64,000 nt of DNA from Sedimenticola_A sp040506425. Its GTDB lineage: Bacteria > Pseudomonadota > Gammaproteobacteria > Chromatiales > Chromatiaceae. The notes below the pieces were generated by a model. The model saw nothing but the letters and a program-made list of their open reading frames with translations. It was not told the DNA's origin and ran no database searches. Made by a program: the position numbers and the translations under genes. Every line of letters starts with the position of its first letter. Position 1 is the stretch's first letter. Positions 34,354 to 43,642 of this stretch are shown piece by piece. The DNA lies in the NCBI GenBank assembly GCA_965224515.1, contig OZ245051.1, positions 2,108,001 through 2,172,000 of the forward strand, written 5' to 3'.

Positions 34354-35890
34354 AGGTGTAGTGATGTTTGGTCGACTGTTTCTTTCCCTCCTGGCTGGAG
34401 GACTCCTGCTGTCAGGCTGTGCCACAAACCCGGTAACAGGAGAGCGGGAGATGGGCCTGGTCTCTGAATCCATGGAGTTGGAGACCGGGAATAAGCAGTA
34501 CGGACCCAGCCGCCAGATGCAGGGGGGCGACTTCAAGCTGGACCCAGCCCTCGGCAAGTATGTGTCGGGAGTAGGGGAGCGCATTGCAAAGGTCAGCGAC
34601 AGAAAACTGCCCTACGAGTTCGTGGTGATCAATGACTCAACGCCCAACGCATGGGCACTCCCCGGGGGCAAGATTGCCGTCAACAGGGGATTGCTGCTGG
34701 AGCTTGATAACGAGGCTGAACTGGCCGCTGTTCTGGCCCACGAAATCGTCCATGCCGCGGCGCGTCACGGTGCAAAAGGTATGGAGCGAGGCATACTGCT
34801 CAAAGGTGCCGTACTGGCCGCAGGAGTGGCGGCAAGAGACAGCGACTACTCCCAGTTGGCTGTCGGCGCTGCCGCCGTCGGTGCCAACCTCCTCAACCAG
34901 AGACACTCGAGGGGCGCTGAACTGGAGGCGGATGCCTACGGCATGCGTTACATGCACCGGGCGGGTTACGATCCCCAGGCGGCAGTCGGTCTCCAGGAGA
35001 CCTTCGTCAGGCTCAACAAGGAGCGTAAATCCAACTGGCTCAGCGGCCTGTTTGCCAGTCATCCCCCTTCACAGGAGCGGGTGGAAAAAAACCGGGAGAT
35101 GGCCCGGGAGCTTGGTGCAGGTGGTGAGCTTGGACGGGCGAGATACCAGCAGCGCACAGCTTACCTGCACAAGATAAAACCTGCGTATACGGCTTATGAA
35201 GAGGGCCGCAAGGCGCTGAAAGAGAAACAGACCGACAAAGCCCTGAGGCTTGCAGAGAAGGCGATAGCCATTGAGCCGCGGGAAGCGCTGTTTCACGGTT
35301 TGAAAGGGGATGTGCTGGCCAGCCGGAAGAGTTATCGCAGCGCAACCCGGGCCTACGATAAGGCGATCCGTTATGACCGCAACTTCTTCAAGCACTATCT
35401 CAGGCGCGGACTGGTGCGGTCCGAACTGGGCGATAAAGCAGGTGCCCGAAGCGATCTTGAAAAGAGTCTGAAGCTTCTGCCGACAGCGAATGCCCACCAC
35501 GCCCTGGGCCAGATCTCCCTCAATGCAGGTGACCGGCAGGGTGCAATTAAACATTTCCGAAGTGCGTCATCATCCGGATCCGATGTGGGAAAGGCATCTG
35601 CCAGGGCCCTGGCGAGAATTGAACTGCCCCGGCAACCGGGGCGTTATATTCGGGCAAGCCTGGGGGTCAGCGGCGGCAAACTGGTCATCAAGATCGGCAA
35701 CGCCTCTCCGGTGATGGTGAAGAATCTCAGGCTGTCGCTGGTCAGCCCCGGGGGCAAGCGGGAAATCAGGTTGAACAGGACTGTTGCGTCCGGCAAGGGT
35801 GTAAATGTCGGAACCAACATCACCGTACCCAAGGGGAGCAGCCTGAAGGGGTGGCGTGTCTCTGTGATTCGAGCGGCGGTTGCCGAGTAG
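34346..35890 (+). CDS. M48-family metalloprotease lipoprotein with TPR repeats
   Basis: A 514-residue predicted periplasmic lipoprotein. The signal peptide ends in LLSGC (Cys25). The M48 zinc protease domain has HEIVH (His132, Glu133, His136) and the third ligand Glu in ELEADAYG. TPR-like helices follow (about residues 280-420), then a beta-rich C-terminal tail (about 425-514). The order resembles BepA/LoiP proteases, which survey outer-membrane protein assembly; the extra C-terminal domain is not part of BepA. Two starts are possible: ATG 34346 with AGGA upstream, and ATG 34364 with AAAGGTG upstream. Both leave the lipobox intact. Confidence 0.9.
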   Translation: MSKGVVMFGRLFLSLLAGGLLLSGCATNPVTGEREMGLVSESMELETGNKQYGPSRQMQGGDFKLDPALGKYVSGVGERIAKVSDRKLPYEFVVINDSTPNAWALPGGKIAVNRGLLLELDNEAELAAVLAHEIVHAAARHGAKGMERGILLKGAVLAAGVAARDSDYSQLAVGAAAVGANLLNQRHSRGAELEADAYGMRYMHRAGYDPQAAVGLQETFVRLNKERKSNWLSGLFASHPPSQERVEKNREMARELGAGGELGRARYQQRTAYLHKIKPAYTAYEEGRKALKEKQTDKALRLAEKAIAIEPREALFHGLKGDVLASRKSYRSATRAYDKAIRYDRNFFKHYLRRGLVRSELGDKAGARSDLEKSLKLLPTANAHHALGQISLNAGDRQGAIKHFRSASSSGSDVGKASARALARIELPRQPGRYIRASLGVSGGKLVIKIGNASPVMVKNLRLSLVSPGGKREIRLNRTVASGKGVNVGTNITVPKGSSLKGWRVSVIRAAVAE

Positions 35891-35895
35891 ATTAG

Positions 35896-36756
35896 ATGGG
35901 ATTTCTGGACCACATCAGGGCGTGTAACCGCCACGATCCTTCGCGATACATCCCGTTTGCGGTAAACGGTGTTGGGGTGGGACGGGTTCTGCCTTCATTT
36001 GCCGGGGCGCTGGACCGGTGGCCCGGAATATTCCGGATCGACAGCAATCGCCTGGTTGCTCAACTACCCCAGGAGAGCTTTACAGAGCGCAGTGAAATCT
36101 TTGCCGACGTGCTGGCTGAACTGGATAGAGAGGACCTGATAACCCACCTGCACGGAGAGCAGTATGTGGCGACGCCGGGAGGTATGGATGATGGCCTGCT
36201 GTTGATTGACCGTGCCGCAGCCCCTTTTTTCGGAACACGGGCGTTCGGACAGCATATCAACGGTTTTGTCCGGGCACGGGATGGCTTGAAGATGTGGATC
36301 GGCAAACGGGCTTCCGACCGGCGCCATTTCCCCGGGCACCTGGATAATCTTGCTGCAGGCGGGCTGCCATACGGCATCGCCCTGGCTGAGAACATAGTGA
36401 AGGAGTGCTGGGAGGAGGCCGGAATTCCCCGTGAAATGGCGATGCAGGCCATTTCGGTGGGGGCATTGACTTACAATGCCGACACCAATCACGGTTTCAA
36501 GCCGGATACGCTGTTTTGCTATGATCTTGAACTACCAGAGGATTTCGAGCCGCGCTGTACCGACGGTGAAGTCGAAGAGTTTTACCTGCTGCCGGTGGAA
36601 GAGGTGCTGGAGCTGGTTCGTGATACTGACCGGTTCAAACTCAACTGCAACCTGGTGGTGATGGATTTTCTGATACGTCACGGCTACCTGGGTCCTGATG
36701 AACCCGATTACCTGGCCCTGGTTGAGGGACTTCACCCCTCGCTGCAGCCCTTGTGA
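35896..36756 (+). CDS. DUF4743 / NUDIX hydrolase
   Basis: A 286-residue protein with an N-terminal DUF4743 domain (about residues 1-120) and a NUDIX domain (about 125-260). This is the pairing found in thiamine-pyrophosphokinase-related NUDIX enzymes of bacteria and yeast. The NUDIX box is partly conserved: the KECWEEAGI core fits REUxEExGU, but the first Glu of the box is replaced. The related eukaryotic enzymes act on oxidised thiamine diphosphate; a similar role here is inference, in keeping with the YjbQ-like gene two genes upstream. It begins five bases after the M48 gene. Confidence 0.85.
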   Translation: MGFLDHIRACNRHDPSRYIPFAVNGVGVGRVLPSFAGALDRWPGIFRIDSNRLVAQLPQESFTERSEIFADVLAELDREDLITHLHGEQYVATPGGMDDGLLLIDRAAAPFFGTRAFGQHINGFVRARDGLKMWIGKRASDRRHFPGHLDNLAAGGLPYGIALAENIVKECWEEAGIPREMAMQAISVGALTYNADTNHGFKPDTLFCYDLELPEDFEPRCTDGEVEEFYLLPVEEVLELVRDTDRFKLNCNLVVMDFLIRHGYLGPDEPDYLALVEGLHPSLQPL

Positions 36757-36850
36757 TCGAACGTGCTAAACTGCAAATTATTATTGGTGTCAGAAACATA
36801 AGCACCTATTAGCGGTCTAACGGGCTACCGGTCCGTGCTTGAGTTGGTTT

Positions 36851-38938
36851 ATGAGAAAAAAAGTACTGATATTTACTGCTGTTTTAATCCTGCTGTTCGG
36901 CAATGCTGTTAACGCCAGTGTCAAGGAAGTCGACGTTGATGAACTGCAACCTACCCGTGAGCAGCGACAGGCGGTTCTACTGATCACCCGGGTGATCGAC
37001 AAGTATCACTACAAGAAGCAGCGTCTTGACGATGTCATGTCATCGTCCATTTTTGACCGCTACCTGGAAGCCCTGGATCCAAACAAGAGCTATCTCACCC
37101 AGCAGGATATCCGGACCTTCGAGATCTACAAAAGACAACTGGATGATGCGCTGCGCCAGGCGCGGCTGGAACCCGCCTTCAATATCTTCAAGGTCTTTCG
37201 CCAGCGGCTGGACGAGCGTATGGACTATGCCCTGAAACTGGTGGAGCAGGATTTTGATTTCACTGTTGACGAAGAGTACCGCTTTGATCGTACCGAGGCC
37301 CCATGGGCTGCCAGCAGCCAGGCCCTTGATGAGCTTTGGCGCAAGCGGGTCAAGAATGATGTCCTGAATCTACGCCTGGGTAAGAAACCGAAAGAGAAGA
37401 TCAAGGATACCCTGCGCAAGCGCTACCAGGATATCAAGCGCAGAACACACCAGTTGGCTTCCCAGGATGTCTTTCAGTCCTTCATGAACGCCTATACCCT
37501 GAGTCTCGAGCCCCACACCTCCTACATGTCACCAAGGGTTTCCGAGAATTTCGATATCAACATGCGGCTCTCCCTGGAAGGGATCGGCGCAGTGCTGCGT
37601 AATGAGGACGAGTACACCATTATCGTACGCACAGTGGCGGGAGGTCCCGCCGAAATGAGCGGCAAGGTAAAAGCGGGTGATCGCATTATTGGCGTGGCCC
37701 AGGGCAAGGATGGCGAGATGGAAGATGTCATCGGCTGGCGCCTGCAGGACGTGGTAGACAAGGTTCGTGGTCCCAAGGACTCGGTCATCCGCCTCAAGAT
37801 CCTGCCCGAGAGCGAGGGCGACGCAGGTCAGGCCAATGAGATTTCGCTGGTCAGAAACAAGATCAAACTCGAGGATATGGCAGCCAAGAGCTCCATTATC
37901 GAAGGGATTGACCAGATGGGGCCGGTACGGATCGGTGTCATCGACCTGCCCGCCTTCTATCGTGATTTCCGGGGGCACACCAATGGAGACGAGGACTTCC
38001 GCAGCACCACCCGTGACGTGCGCAAGCTGCTCAAAGAGCTGACCGACCAGGGTGTGGATGGCATTATTCTCGATCTGCGGGAGAACGGTGGTGGTTCTCT
38101 GATCGAGGCCACAGAGCTGACCGGACTGTTTATTCCCACCGGGCCTGTTGTGCAGGTCAAGAATGCAGGCGGCGGTCTTGAAGTGGAACGCGACCCCGAT
38201 CCTGAGCTTGTCTACGGTGGTCCCCTGGCCGTTCTGGTGGATCGAAACAGTGCATCGGCATCCGAAATTTTTGCCGGGGCAATTCAGGATTACAAGCGGG
38301 GGATCATTGTCGGTGAACCGACCTTCGGCAAAGGAACGGTACAGACCCTGGTTGACCTTGGACGCTTTGTGCGGACGGGCGGAGACAAGCTGGGACGCCT
38401 GCGCCTGACCATGGCACAGTTTTTCCGTGTCAAAGGTGGCAGTACCCAGTTCAAGGGGGTGATACCTGATATCGACTTCCCATCAGCATCCGGTGCCGAG
38501 GAGCACGGAGAGCGCGGCCTGGACAATGCACTGCCCTGGGCAAAGATACCGGCAGCCTCCTTTAGTCCGGCAGGGATAGGTTCTCTGGACAAATATGTCG
38601 AGCGTCACAGGAAGCGGATAAAAGGCGATCCGGGTTTTGAATTTCTGGCCGCAGAAGACGCACTGCTGAAAGAGGCACGCGGCAAAAAGGTGGTCAGCCT
38701 GATGGAGAGCCGGCGCAAGCAGGAATCCGACGAGCGCGATGCCCGCCGCAAACAGAGGAAAAACAGCTTTCTGACAGCCATGGGCCTTGAGCCTGAATCC
38801 GACGATGACGATGAGGCTGATCATTCGACCCCGGATGACGACAAGGATGATCCGGTGGAGAAGATCATGCTTCACGAAACAGCGCGTATCCTATCGGACT
38901 ACATAGAGGGCCAGCGCAGGGCTGCGATGGTTCACTAG
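36851..38938 (+). CDS. prc: Carboxy-terminal processing protease (tail-specific protease)
   Basis: A 695-residue periplasmic serine protease of the S41 family. It has a signal peptide (about residues 1-22, cleaved near NASVKEV), an N-terminal helical domain, a PDZ domain (about 235-320) and the catalytic domain. The Ser/Lys dyad is visible in NSASASEIF and FGKGTVQ. A C-terminal helical domain (DUF3340-like) completes the usual Prc layout. It degrades or trims envelope proteins, including regulators of peptidoglycan hydrolases. I chose ATG 36851; an upstream in-frame TTG at 36839 is less likely. It is convergent with pbpG, another cell-wall gene. Confidence 0.95.
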   Translation: MRKKVLIFTAVLILLFGNAVNASVKEVDVDELQPTREQRQAVLLITRVIDKYHYKKQRLDDVMSSSIFDRYLEALDPNKSYLTQQDIRTFEIYKRQLDDALRQARLEPAFNIFKVFRQRLDERMDYALKLVEQDFDFTVDEEYRFDRTEAPWAASSQALDELWRKRVKNDVLNLRLGKKPKEKIKDTLRKRYQDIKRRTHQLASQDVFQSFMNAYTLSLEPHTSYMSPRVSENFDINMRLSLEGIGAVLRNEDEYTIIVRTVAGGPAEMSGKVKAGDRIIGVAQGKDGEMEDVIGWRLQDVVDKVRGPKDSVIRLKILPESEGDAGQANEISLVRNKIKLEDMAAKSSIIEGIDQMGPVRIGVIDLPAFYRDFRGHTNGDEDFRSTTRDVRKLLKELTDQGVDGIILDLRENGGGSLIEATELTGLFIPTGPVVQVKNAGGGLEVERDPDPELVYGGPLAVLVDRNSASASEIFAGAIQDYKRGIIVGEPTFGKGTVQTLVDLGRFVRTGGDKLGRLRLTMAQFFRVKGGSTQFKGVIPDIDFPSASGAEEHGERGLDNALPWAKIPAASFSPAGIGSLDKYVERHRKRIKGDPGFEFLAAEDALLKEARGKKVVSLMESRRKQESDERDARRKQRKNSFLTAMGLEPESDDDDEADHSTPDDDKDDPVEKIMLHETARILSDYIEGQRRAAMVH

Positions 38939-38964
38939 CGCTTGTCTCGTTCTGTTAAGGCTCC

Positions 38965-39015
38965 ACCGGGCGATACCTGATCCCTTCTGCCAATCGCCCG
39001 GAGGACCGGGCTCCT
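38965..39015. repeat. REP-type palindrome between prc and pbpG
   Basis: An inverted repeat starting CCACCGGGCGAT and ending ACCGGGCTCCTG. Its right half shares about 21 bases with the palindrome at 41629-41698. It lies in the 84-base gap between the convergent prc and pbpG genes and may end transcription from both sides. Confidence 0.75.
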
Positions 39016-39022
39016 GTACAGA

Positions 39023-39898
39023 TCAGCTACTGACGCCTTTCTCTATCCAATTGCGCAGCCGGTTGGAGTCCCCGAACGGGGTCAGCTTACCGAATGAGTC
39101 CAGTAGTACGATCATCAGGGGCTTTTCTGCAATGTCCGCCATCATCACCAGGCAGCGGCCTGACTCGTTTATATAGCCGGTCTTGCTCAGGCGGATCTTC
39201 CAGTTCTGGTTTTTAAGCAGCCTGTTGGTGTTGCCAAAGCGCAGTGCGCCCCGTCCCTTGTAGGGATACACCTCAAGCTTTCGGGTTGTGGTGGCCTTGC
39301 GTATCAGCGGATATGCCATGGCCGAGTGGATCATCTTGGCCAGGTCCCTGGCAGAGGCCAGGTTTCCTGCATCAAGGCCTGTGGGATCGGTGAACCGGCT
39401 TTGGTGCATACCCAGGGCGCGTGCTTTTTTATTCATCGCCTTGATGAATGCTTTTCGGCCTCCTGGATAGGTGCGTGCCAGGGCCGCAGCGGCCCGGTTG
39501 TCGGAGGCAAGGAGGGCAACCATCAGAAGCTCTTTTCTCTTCAGAGTGGCGCCGTATTTAAGCCGTGATCCGGTCAGTTTCTGCAGGTCGCGGTCCTGCT
39601 TGGTGATCCTGACTTTTTGATCTAGAGATGCTCCGCTGTCAAGAATCACCATGGCTGTCATCAGTTTCGTGATGGAGGCAATCGGACGTGGCTGGTCGAT
39701 GTCCTTGGCGTATACCGTATTACCAGAGCTGTCCATCACCAGTGCCGACTTGGAGCGTAGTTTCAGCCGCTTCGGGTTGAGGTTGTCCCACTGTGCAGCT
39801 GTTGCGGCGGAGGCGACCTGCTGTTGGATTGATACATCGGGTCCGGCAAACACGGCAGATGTCAGGAGAAGCAGGAAAAAAGCGGTTAATTTCAACAA
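39023..39898 (-). CDS. pbpG: D-alanyl-D-alanine endopeptidase (penicillin-binding protein 7 type)
   Basis: A 291-residue periplasmic peptidoglycan hydrolase of the S11 family. It has a signal peptide (about residues 1-18) and the three active-site motifs: SxxK as SITK (about residue 75), SDN (about 133) and KTG (about 240). It lacks the C-terminal amphipathic helix domain of PBP5/6, which is why I call it PBP7-type, an enzyme that cuts D-Ala-mDAP cross-links. The gene is divergent from gshA and convergent with prc. Confidence 0.92.
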   Translation of the reverse strand: MLKLTAFFLLLLTSAVFAGPDVSIQQQVASAATAAQWDNLNPKRLKLRSKSALVMDSSGNTVYAKDIDQPRPIASITKLMTAMVILDSGASLDQKVRITKQDRDLQKLTGSRLKYGATLKRKELLMVALLASDNRAAAALARTYPGGRKAFIKAMNKKARALGMHQSRFTDPTGLDAGNLASARDLAKMIHSAMAYPLIRKATTTRKLEVYPYKGRGALRFGNTNRLLKNQNWKIRLSKTGYINESGRCLVMMADIAEKPLMIVLLDSFGKLTPFGDSNRLRNWIEKGVSS

Positions 39899-40026
39899 TA
39901 ATTACCTGGATATAAGGGTGTTAACAGGTATCTTGAACCAGCACCGGCGTGAATGCAATCAGAAGCCGGAAGGGTATAATGGGCGCCTTTTTAGACTAAG
40001 CTTACCCTGCCTTTGTGCGGGTTTGA

Positions 40027-41625
40027 ATGCAGCAACCACAGGATAGGTTTCATTTGTATCAGTCGGTAGAAAAGCGCTTGGCACAGATTGCTGCAGAGGG
40101 CCACGCGGGGCTTCTTGGAGGGGGCGCCATCGGGCTTGAAAAGGAGAGTCTTCGGGTGTCTCCGGAAGGAGGTATTGCCCAGACCCCACACCCCCATGTG
40201 CTGGGTGCGGCACTGACCCACCCCTATATCACCACCGACTACTCAGAGGCTCTCACCGAGTTCATCACCCCACCGTTTGAAGATGTCGCAGATGCCCTGG
40301 ATTTTCTGCGTGATACCCAGAAGTTTGTCTACCAGTCCCTGGACGACGAAGTGTTCTGGTCCACCAGCATGCCCTGCGTGCTGGCCGGTGGTGCGAATAT
40401 TCCCATCGCCCGGTATGGGAGCTCCAATGCGGGTACCATGAAGACGGTCTATCGTCGGGGGCTGGGACATCGCTATGGGCGTGTAATGCAGGTGATCGCC
40501 GGTGTTCATTTCAACTTCTCACTGGACCCTGAGATCTGGCCAGTGCTGCATGAACTGGACGGGACGCACTGCGAGTTGAGGCACTATATCGATGCTGCCT
40601 ACTTCGGGCTGACCCGTAACCTGCAGCGTTACGGTTGGCTGATTCCCTATCTTTTTGGTGCCTCCCCTGCGGTATGCAAATCATTCCTCAGTGGTAAACC
40701 CACGCAGCTGCAGGAGTTCGACCGGTCGACCTATTACGAACCCTTCGCAACCTCTCTGCGCATGGGAGATATCGGCTACACCAACAGCAAGGAGAAAGGT
40801 GTCGGTATCAAGGCCTGCTATAACAGCCTGGATGCCTATGTCGAGAGCCTGACCCACGCCATCGAGACATCCTCACCCGTTTGGGAGAAGATCGGCGTCA
40901 AGGTCAACGGGCGATACGAGCAGCTGAATACGAATATTCTGCAGATCGAGAACGAGTACTACAGTACTGTCCGTCCCAAGCAGTTGCTGGAGGGTATGGA
41001 GAAACCGACCCATGCACTGAAACACAGGGGGGTACGATACGTCGAGCTGCGCTCCCTGGACGTCAACGCCTTCCATCCATTGGGCGTGAGTGACGAGCAG
41101 TTGCGTTTTTTGAAGGTGTTCATGATCTTCTGCATGCTCCAGGAGAGCCCTCCGATCAATCTCCAGGAGCAGCGCGAGATTGATCAGAATATCGGTGGGG
41201 CGGCCCATCGTGGGCGTGACCCAGGACTGTTTCTCTCCCGCCAGGGCCGGGAGATACGTCTGCGGGACTGGGCCCGGGAGCTGCTGGATGCAATGTCCGG
41301 TATCAGCGAGATACTGGATGCTGCGGGGGAGGGCGATGTTTACGGCAGTGCCCTTGAACTGCAGCGGGCGGCAGTGGAAGACCCGGCACTCACACCCTCT
41401 GCCAGGATGCTGGCTGAAATGGAGTCCCAGGATGAGGGCTTTTTTCATTTCGCGAGGCGAATGTCTCTCCAGCACCGTGACTTCTTTGAAGGGATTGAGC
41501 TGTCAGCACAGCGCAGTGGCGAGTTCGAACTGGAGGCCACTGCTTCCCATGAACGCCAGGCGGAGATTGAGGCGGCGGATGATGTCAGCTTCGACGCTTT
41601 TCTGGATGACTACCTCAAACAGTAA
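40027..41625 (+). CDS. gshA: Glutamate-cysteine ligase
   Basis: A 532-residue enzyme of the gammaproteobacterial GshA family (E. coli 518 residues). It joins glutamate and cysteine with ATP, the rate-limiting step of glutathione synthesis. Family marks include GLEKESLRV, the TDYSEALTEFITPP segment, GVHFNFSLDP, the RYVELRSLDVNAFHP motif and ESPPINLQEQ. The ATG at 40027 has only a weak ribosome binding site. The gene stands alone; no gshB is in the window. Confidence 0.96.
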   Translation: MQQPQDRFHLYQSVEKRLAQIAAEGHAGLLGGGAIGLEKESLRVSPEGGIAQTPHPHVLGAALTHPYITTDYSEALTEFITPPFEDVADALDFLRDTQKFVYQSLDDEVFWSTSMPCVLAGGANIPIARYGSSNAGTMKTVYRRGLGHRYGRVMQVIAGVHFNFSLDPEIWPVLHELDGTHCELRHYIDAAYFGLTRNLQRYGWLIPYLFGASPAVCKSFLSGKPTQLQEFDRSTYYEPFATSLRMGDIGYTNSKEKGVGIKACYNSLDAYVESLTHAIETSSPVWEKIGVKVNGRYEQLNTNILQIENEYYSTVRPKQLLEGMEKPTHALKHRGVRYVELRSLDVNAFHPLGVSDEQLRFLKVFMIFCMLQESPPINLQEQREIDQNIGGAAHRGRDPGLFLSRQGREIRLRDWARELLDAMSGISEILDAAGEGDVYGSALELQRAAVEDPALTPSARMLAEMESQDEGFFHFARRMSLQHRDFFEGIELSAQRSGEFELEATASHERQAEIEAADDVSFDAFLDDYLKQ

Positions 41626-41628
41626 ATC

Positions 41629-41698
41629 AGTAGGAGCCCAGTCCCCTGGGCGATCAGGCGCTGATCTGTTTTTTCGCCCGGAGGACCGGGCTCCTACT
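41629..41698. repeat. REP-type palindrome after gshA
   Basis: Inverted arms beginning AGTAGGAGCCCAG and ending CCGGGCTCCTACT, starting four bases after the gshA stop. Its right half is shared with the element at 38965-39015. Confidence 0.85.
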
Positions 41699-41726
41699 TA
41701 AATACATAAACCAATCCCCAGCCCCT

Positions 41727-41788
41727 GTAGGTCGGGCTATTGCCCGCAGGGCACAAGAGCTCGACATGTCGCCTGAAGGCCGACCTAC
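41727..41788. repeat. REP element of the GTAGGTCGG family
   Basis: Begins GTAGGTCGGGCTATTGCCCG and ends GGCCGACCTAC. The central part (GGGCACAAGAGC) is nearly the reverse complement of the insertion seen in the element at 32841-32903, so the two are inverted copies of one subtype. Confidence 0.82.
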
Positions 41789-41822
41789 GGCCAGTGTTCA
41801 ATCTGTATCAATCGATGCCGGA

Positions 41823-42659
41823 TCAGTACTTCCGGGCCAGGCTGTCCAGGGCCCGGGTCGACAGCACCCGCTTCAGTGCGCCAAACAGGTAGGTTGGAAA
41901 CGTCACGTAGTAGCGGGGCCTGGGCCTGGGGCTCTCCAGGGCGTGAATCACCTTCTTGAGCACCGCCTCGGGGGGGAGGGTAAAGGGGACCGCAGGTCCT
42001 TTCTTGGTCAGGCGCTGCTCCATGGCCCGGTAAGCCGCTTCGTGGTAGCTGCCCGAGGGATCGATGTTCTCCTGCCATTTCCGGTAGGCATTGTCGCGAA
42101 AACGGCTGGTAATGGGGCCCGGTTCAACCAGGCTGACATGGATGCCGCTTCCCGCCAGTTCCAGCCTGAGCGTATCACTCAGCCCCTCCAGGGCGTATTT
42201 ACTGGCGTTATATGCCCCGCGGTACTTCATGGCGACAAATCCCAGTACCGAACTGTTCTGGATGATCCGGCCCTCTCCCTGGCGGCGCATTATCGGCAGC
42301 ACCAACCGGGTCAGGTGGTGCCAACCGAAAAAATTGGTTTCGAACTGCCTTCTCAGAACCTCTGTGGCGAGGTCTTCCACGGCACCTGGTTGTCCATAGG
42401 CCCCGTTATTGAACAGCCCGTAGAGCCTGTCTCCGGTTGCAGAGAGCACCTCTGCCACGGCCTGCTCGATGCTCTCCGGGTCTTCAAGCTCCAGGTAGAG
42501 GGGGCTCAGCCCCTCAGCCTGCAGCATCTCCAGGTCCTGATCGCGCCTGGCGGTGGTGAACACCGTGTATCCACGAGCCTTCAGGCCCCTGGCGCAGCAC
42601 AGGCCGATACCGCTGGAACAGCCGGTGATTAAAACAGGTCTGGAGTGTGGCGTGCTCAT
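41823..42659 (-). CDS. Short-chain dehydrogenase/reductase
   Basis: A 278-residue oxidoreductase of the classical SDR family. The NAD(P) loop is TGCSSGIG (about residues 11-18). The conserved NNG motif appears as NNGAYGQ, the catalytic Ser is in IIQNSSVLG, and the YxxxK pair is YNASK. The EPGPI motif follows. The hydrophobic C-terminus resembles membrane-associated steroid or retinol-type SDRs (DltE/YdfG-like), but the substrate cannot be told. I chose ATG 42659. An in-frame ATG at 42701 has GGAGG only three bases upstream and would add 14 residues with no counterpart in the family. Confidence 0.9.
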   Translation of the reverse strand: MSTPHSRPVLITGCSSGIGLCCARGLKARGYTVFTTARRDQDLEMLQAEGLSPLYLELEDPESIEQAVAEVLSATGDRLYGLFNNGAYGQPGAVEDLATEVLRRQFETNFFGWHHLTRLVLPIMRRQGEGRIIQNSSVLGFVAMKYRGAYNASKYALEGLSDTLRLELAGSGIHVSLVEPGPITSRFRDNAYRKWQENIDPSGSYHEAAYRAMEQRLTKKGPAVPFTLPPEAVLKKVIHALESPRPRPRYYVTFPTYLFGALKRVLSTRALDSLARKY

Positions 42660-42860
42660 GTCGCATAATCCTAGTGTGCTGTATCGGGTATGGTGTGCCA
42701 TTGTCCTCCAGCTATGTGCGGTAAGCCAACCGCAAGCTGGATGTAGTGGTTAAAGTTTTCCATATTTTGACCGCTACCAGTTACAGCGTTTTATGAGGCA
42801 GAATAATAATTATTTCGCACTCCCCCATGGAAAGGGGATGACGAGCTAGAGGTAGTCTTT

Positions 42861-43619
42861 GTGGATATAGCAACCCTTATTGGCTTACTTGGCGGCTTTG
42901 GCATTATTATCGGCGCGATTGCGACCGGTGGTGACGTCATGCTGTTTGTAAACGTGCCGTCTATCCTGATCGTGGTGGGTGGAACCTTCATGGTGACCCT
43001 GATGCAGGTCTCCCTGGGGGATTTCCTCGGCTCCTTCGCCATCGGCCTGAGAGCATTTTTCTATAAGGTTGATGCTCCCCAGACGTTGATCGAAGAGGCT
43101 GTTCAACTGGCAGATGTCGCACGCAAAAACGGACTGCTTGCCCTTGAAGGACAGGAGATAAGCAACGACTTTCTCAAAGAAGGTATCGGCCTGTGCGTGG
43201 ACGGGCATGATCCTGCCCTGGTCCAGAAGCTGCTCTCATCAGACATTGATCTCACCATTCAGCGCCATGAAGTGGGCCAGACCATGTTCAAGAACATGGC
43301 CACCATGGCGCCTGCCATGGGCATGATCGGTACCCTCGTGGGTCTGGTGCAGATGCTGGCCAATATGTCTGATCCCGCAAGTATCGGCCCTGCCATGGCC
43401 GTGGCGCTGCTGACCACCCTCTACGGCGCGGTGATCGCCAACGCCTTCGCCCAGCCCATGGCCGATAAACTGGCCCGTGCCAGCCAGCTGGAGAAGACCA
43501 ACAAGTCACTGATTCTCGAAACCATCTCAGGAATCCAGGAAGGCATGAACCCGAGGGTTCTCGAACAGTTGCTGTCGACATACATTCCATCCGGCAAGCG
43601 GGTCAAAGAGGGTGACTGA
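42861..43619 (+). CDS. pomA: Flagellar stator protein PomA (MotA family)
   Basis: A 252-residue membrane protein with four predicted membrane helices (about residues 5-25, 30-50, 148-170 and 180-203) and a large cytoplasmic loop carrying the torque-generating charged residues. The GTLVGLVQML and PAMAVALLTTLYG helices are typical of the sodium-type PomA subgroup. With PomB it forms the ion channel that turns flagellar rotation on and drives it. The start is GTG at 42861, with AGAGG upstream; no ATG fits. PomB follows 23 bases later. Confidence 0.95.
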   Translation: MDIATLIGLLGGFGIIIGAIATGGDVMLFVNVPSILIVVGGTFMVTLMQVSLGDFLGSFAIGLRAFFYKVDAPQTLIEEAVQLADVARKNGLLALEGQEISNDFLKEGIGLCVDGHDPALVQKLLSSDIDLTIQRHEVGQTMFKNMATMAPAMGMIGTLVGLVQMLANMSDPASIGPAMAVALLTTLYGAVIANAFAQPMADKLARASQLEKTNKSLILETISGIQEGMNPRVLEQLLSTYIPSGKRVKEGD

Positions 43620-43642
43620 AAAGTCTTTGAGGGAGCTGGCCA

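Noticed and set aside
39975..39980. TATAAT as the gshA promoter
   Set aside because: A perfect -10 hexamer is present, but no acceptable -35 lies 16-18 bases upstream, so it is not listed as a feature.
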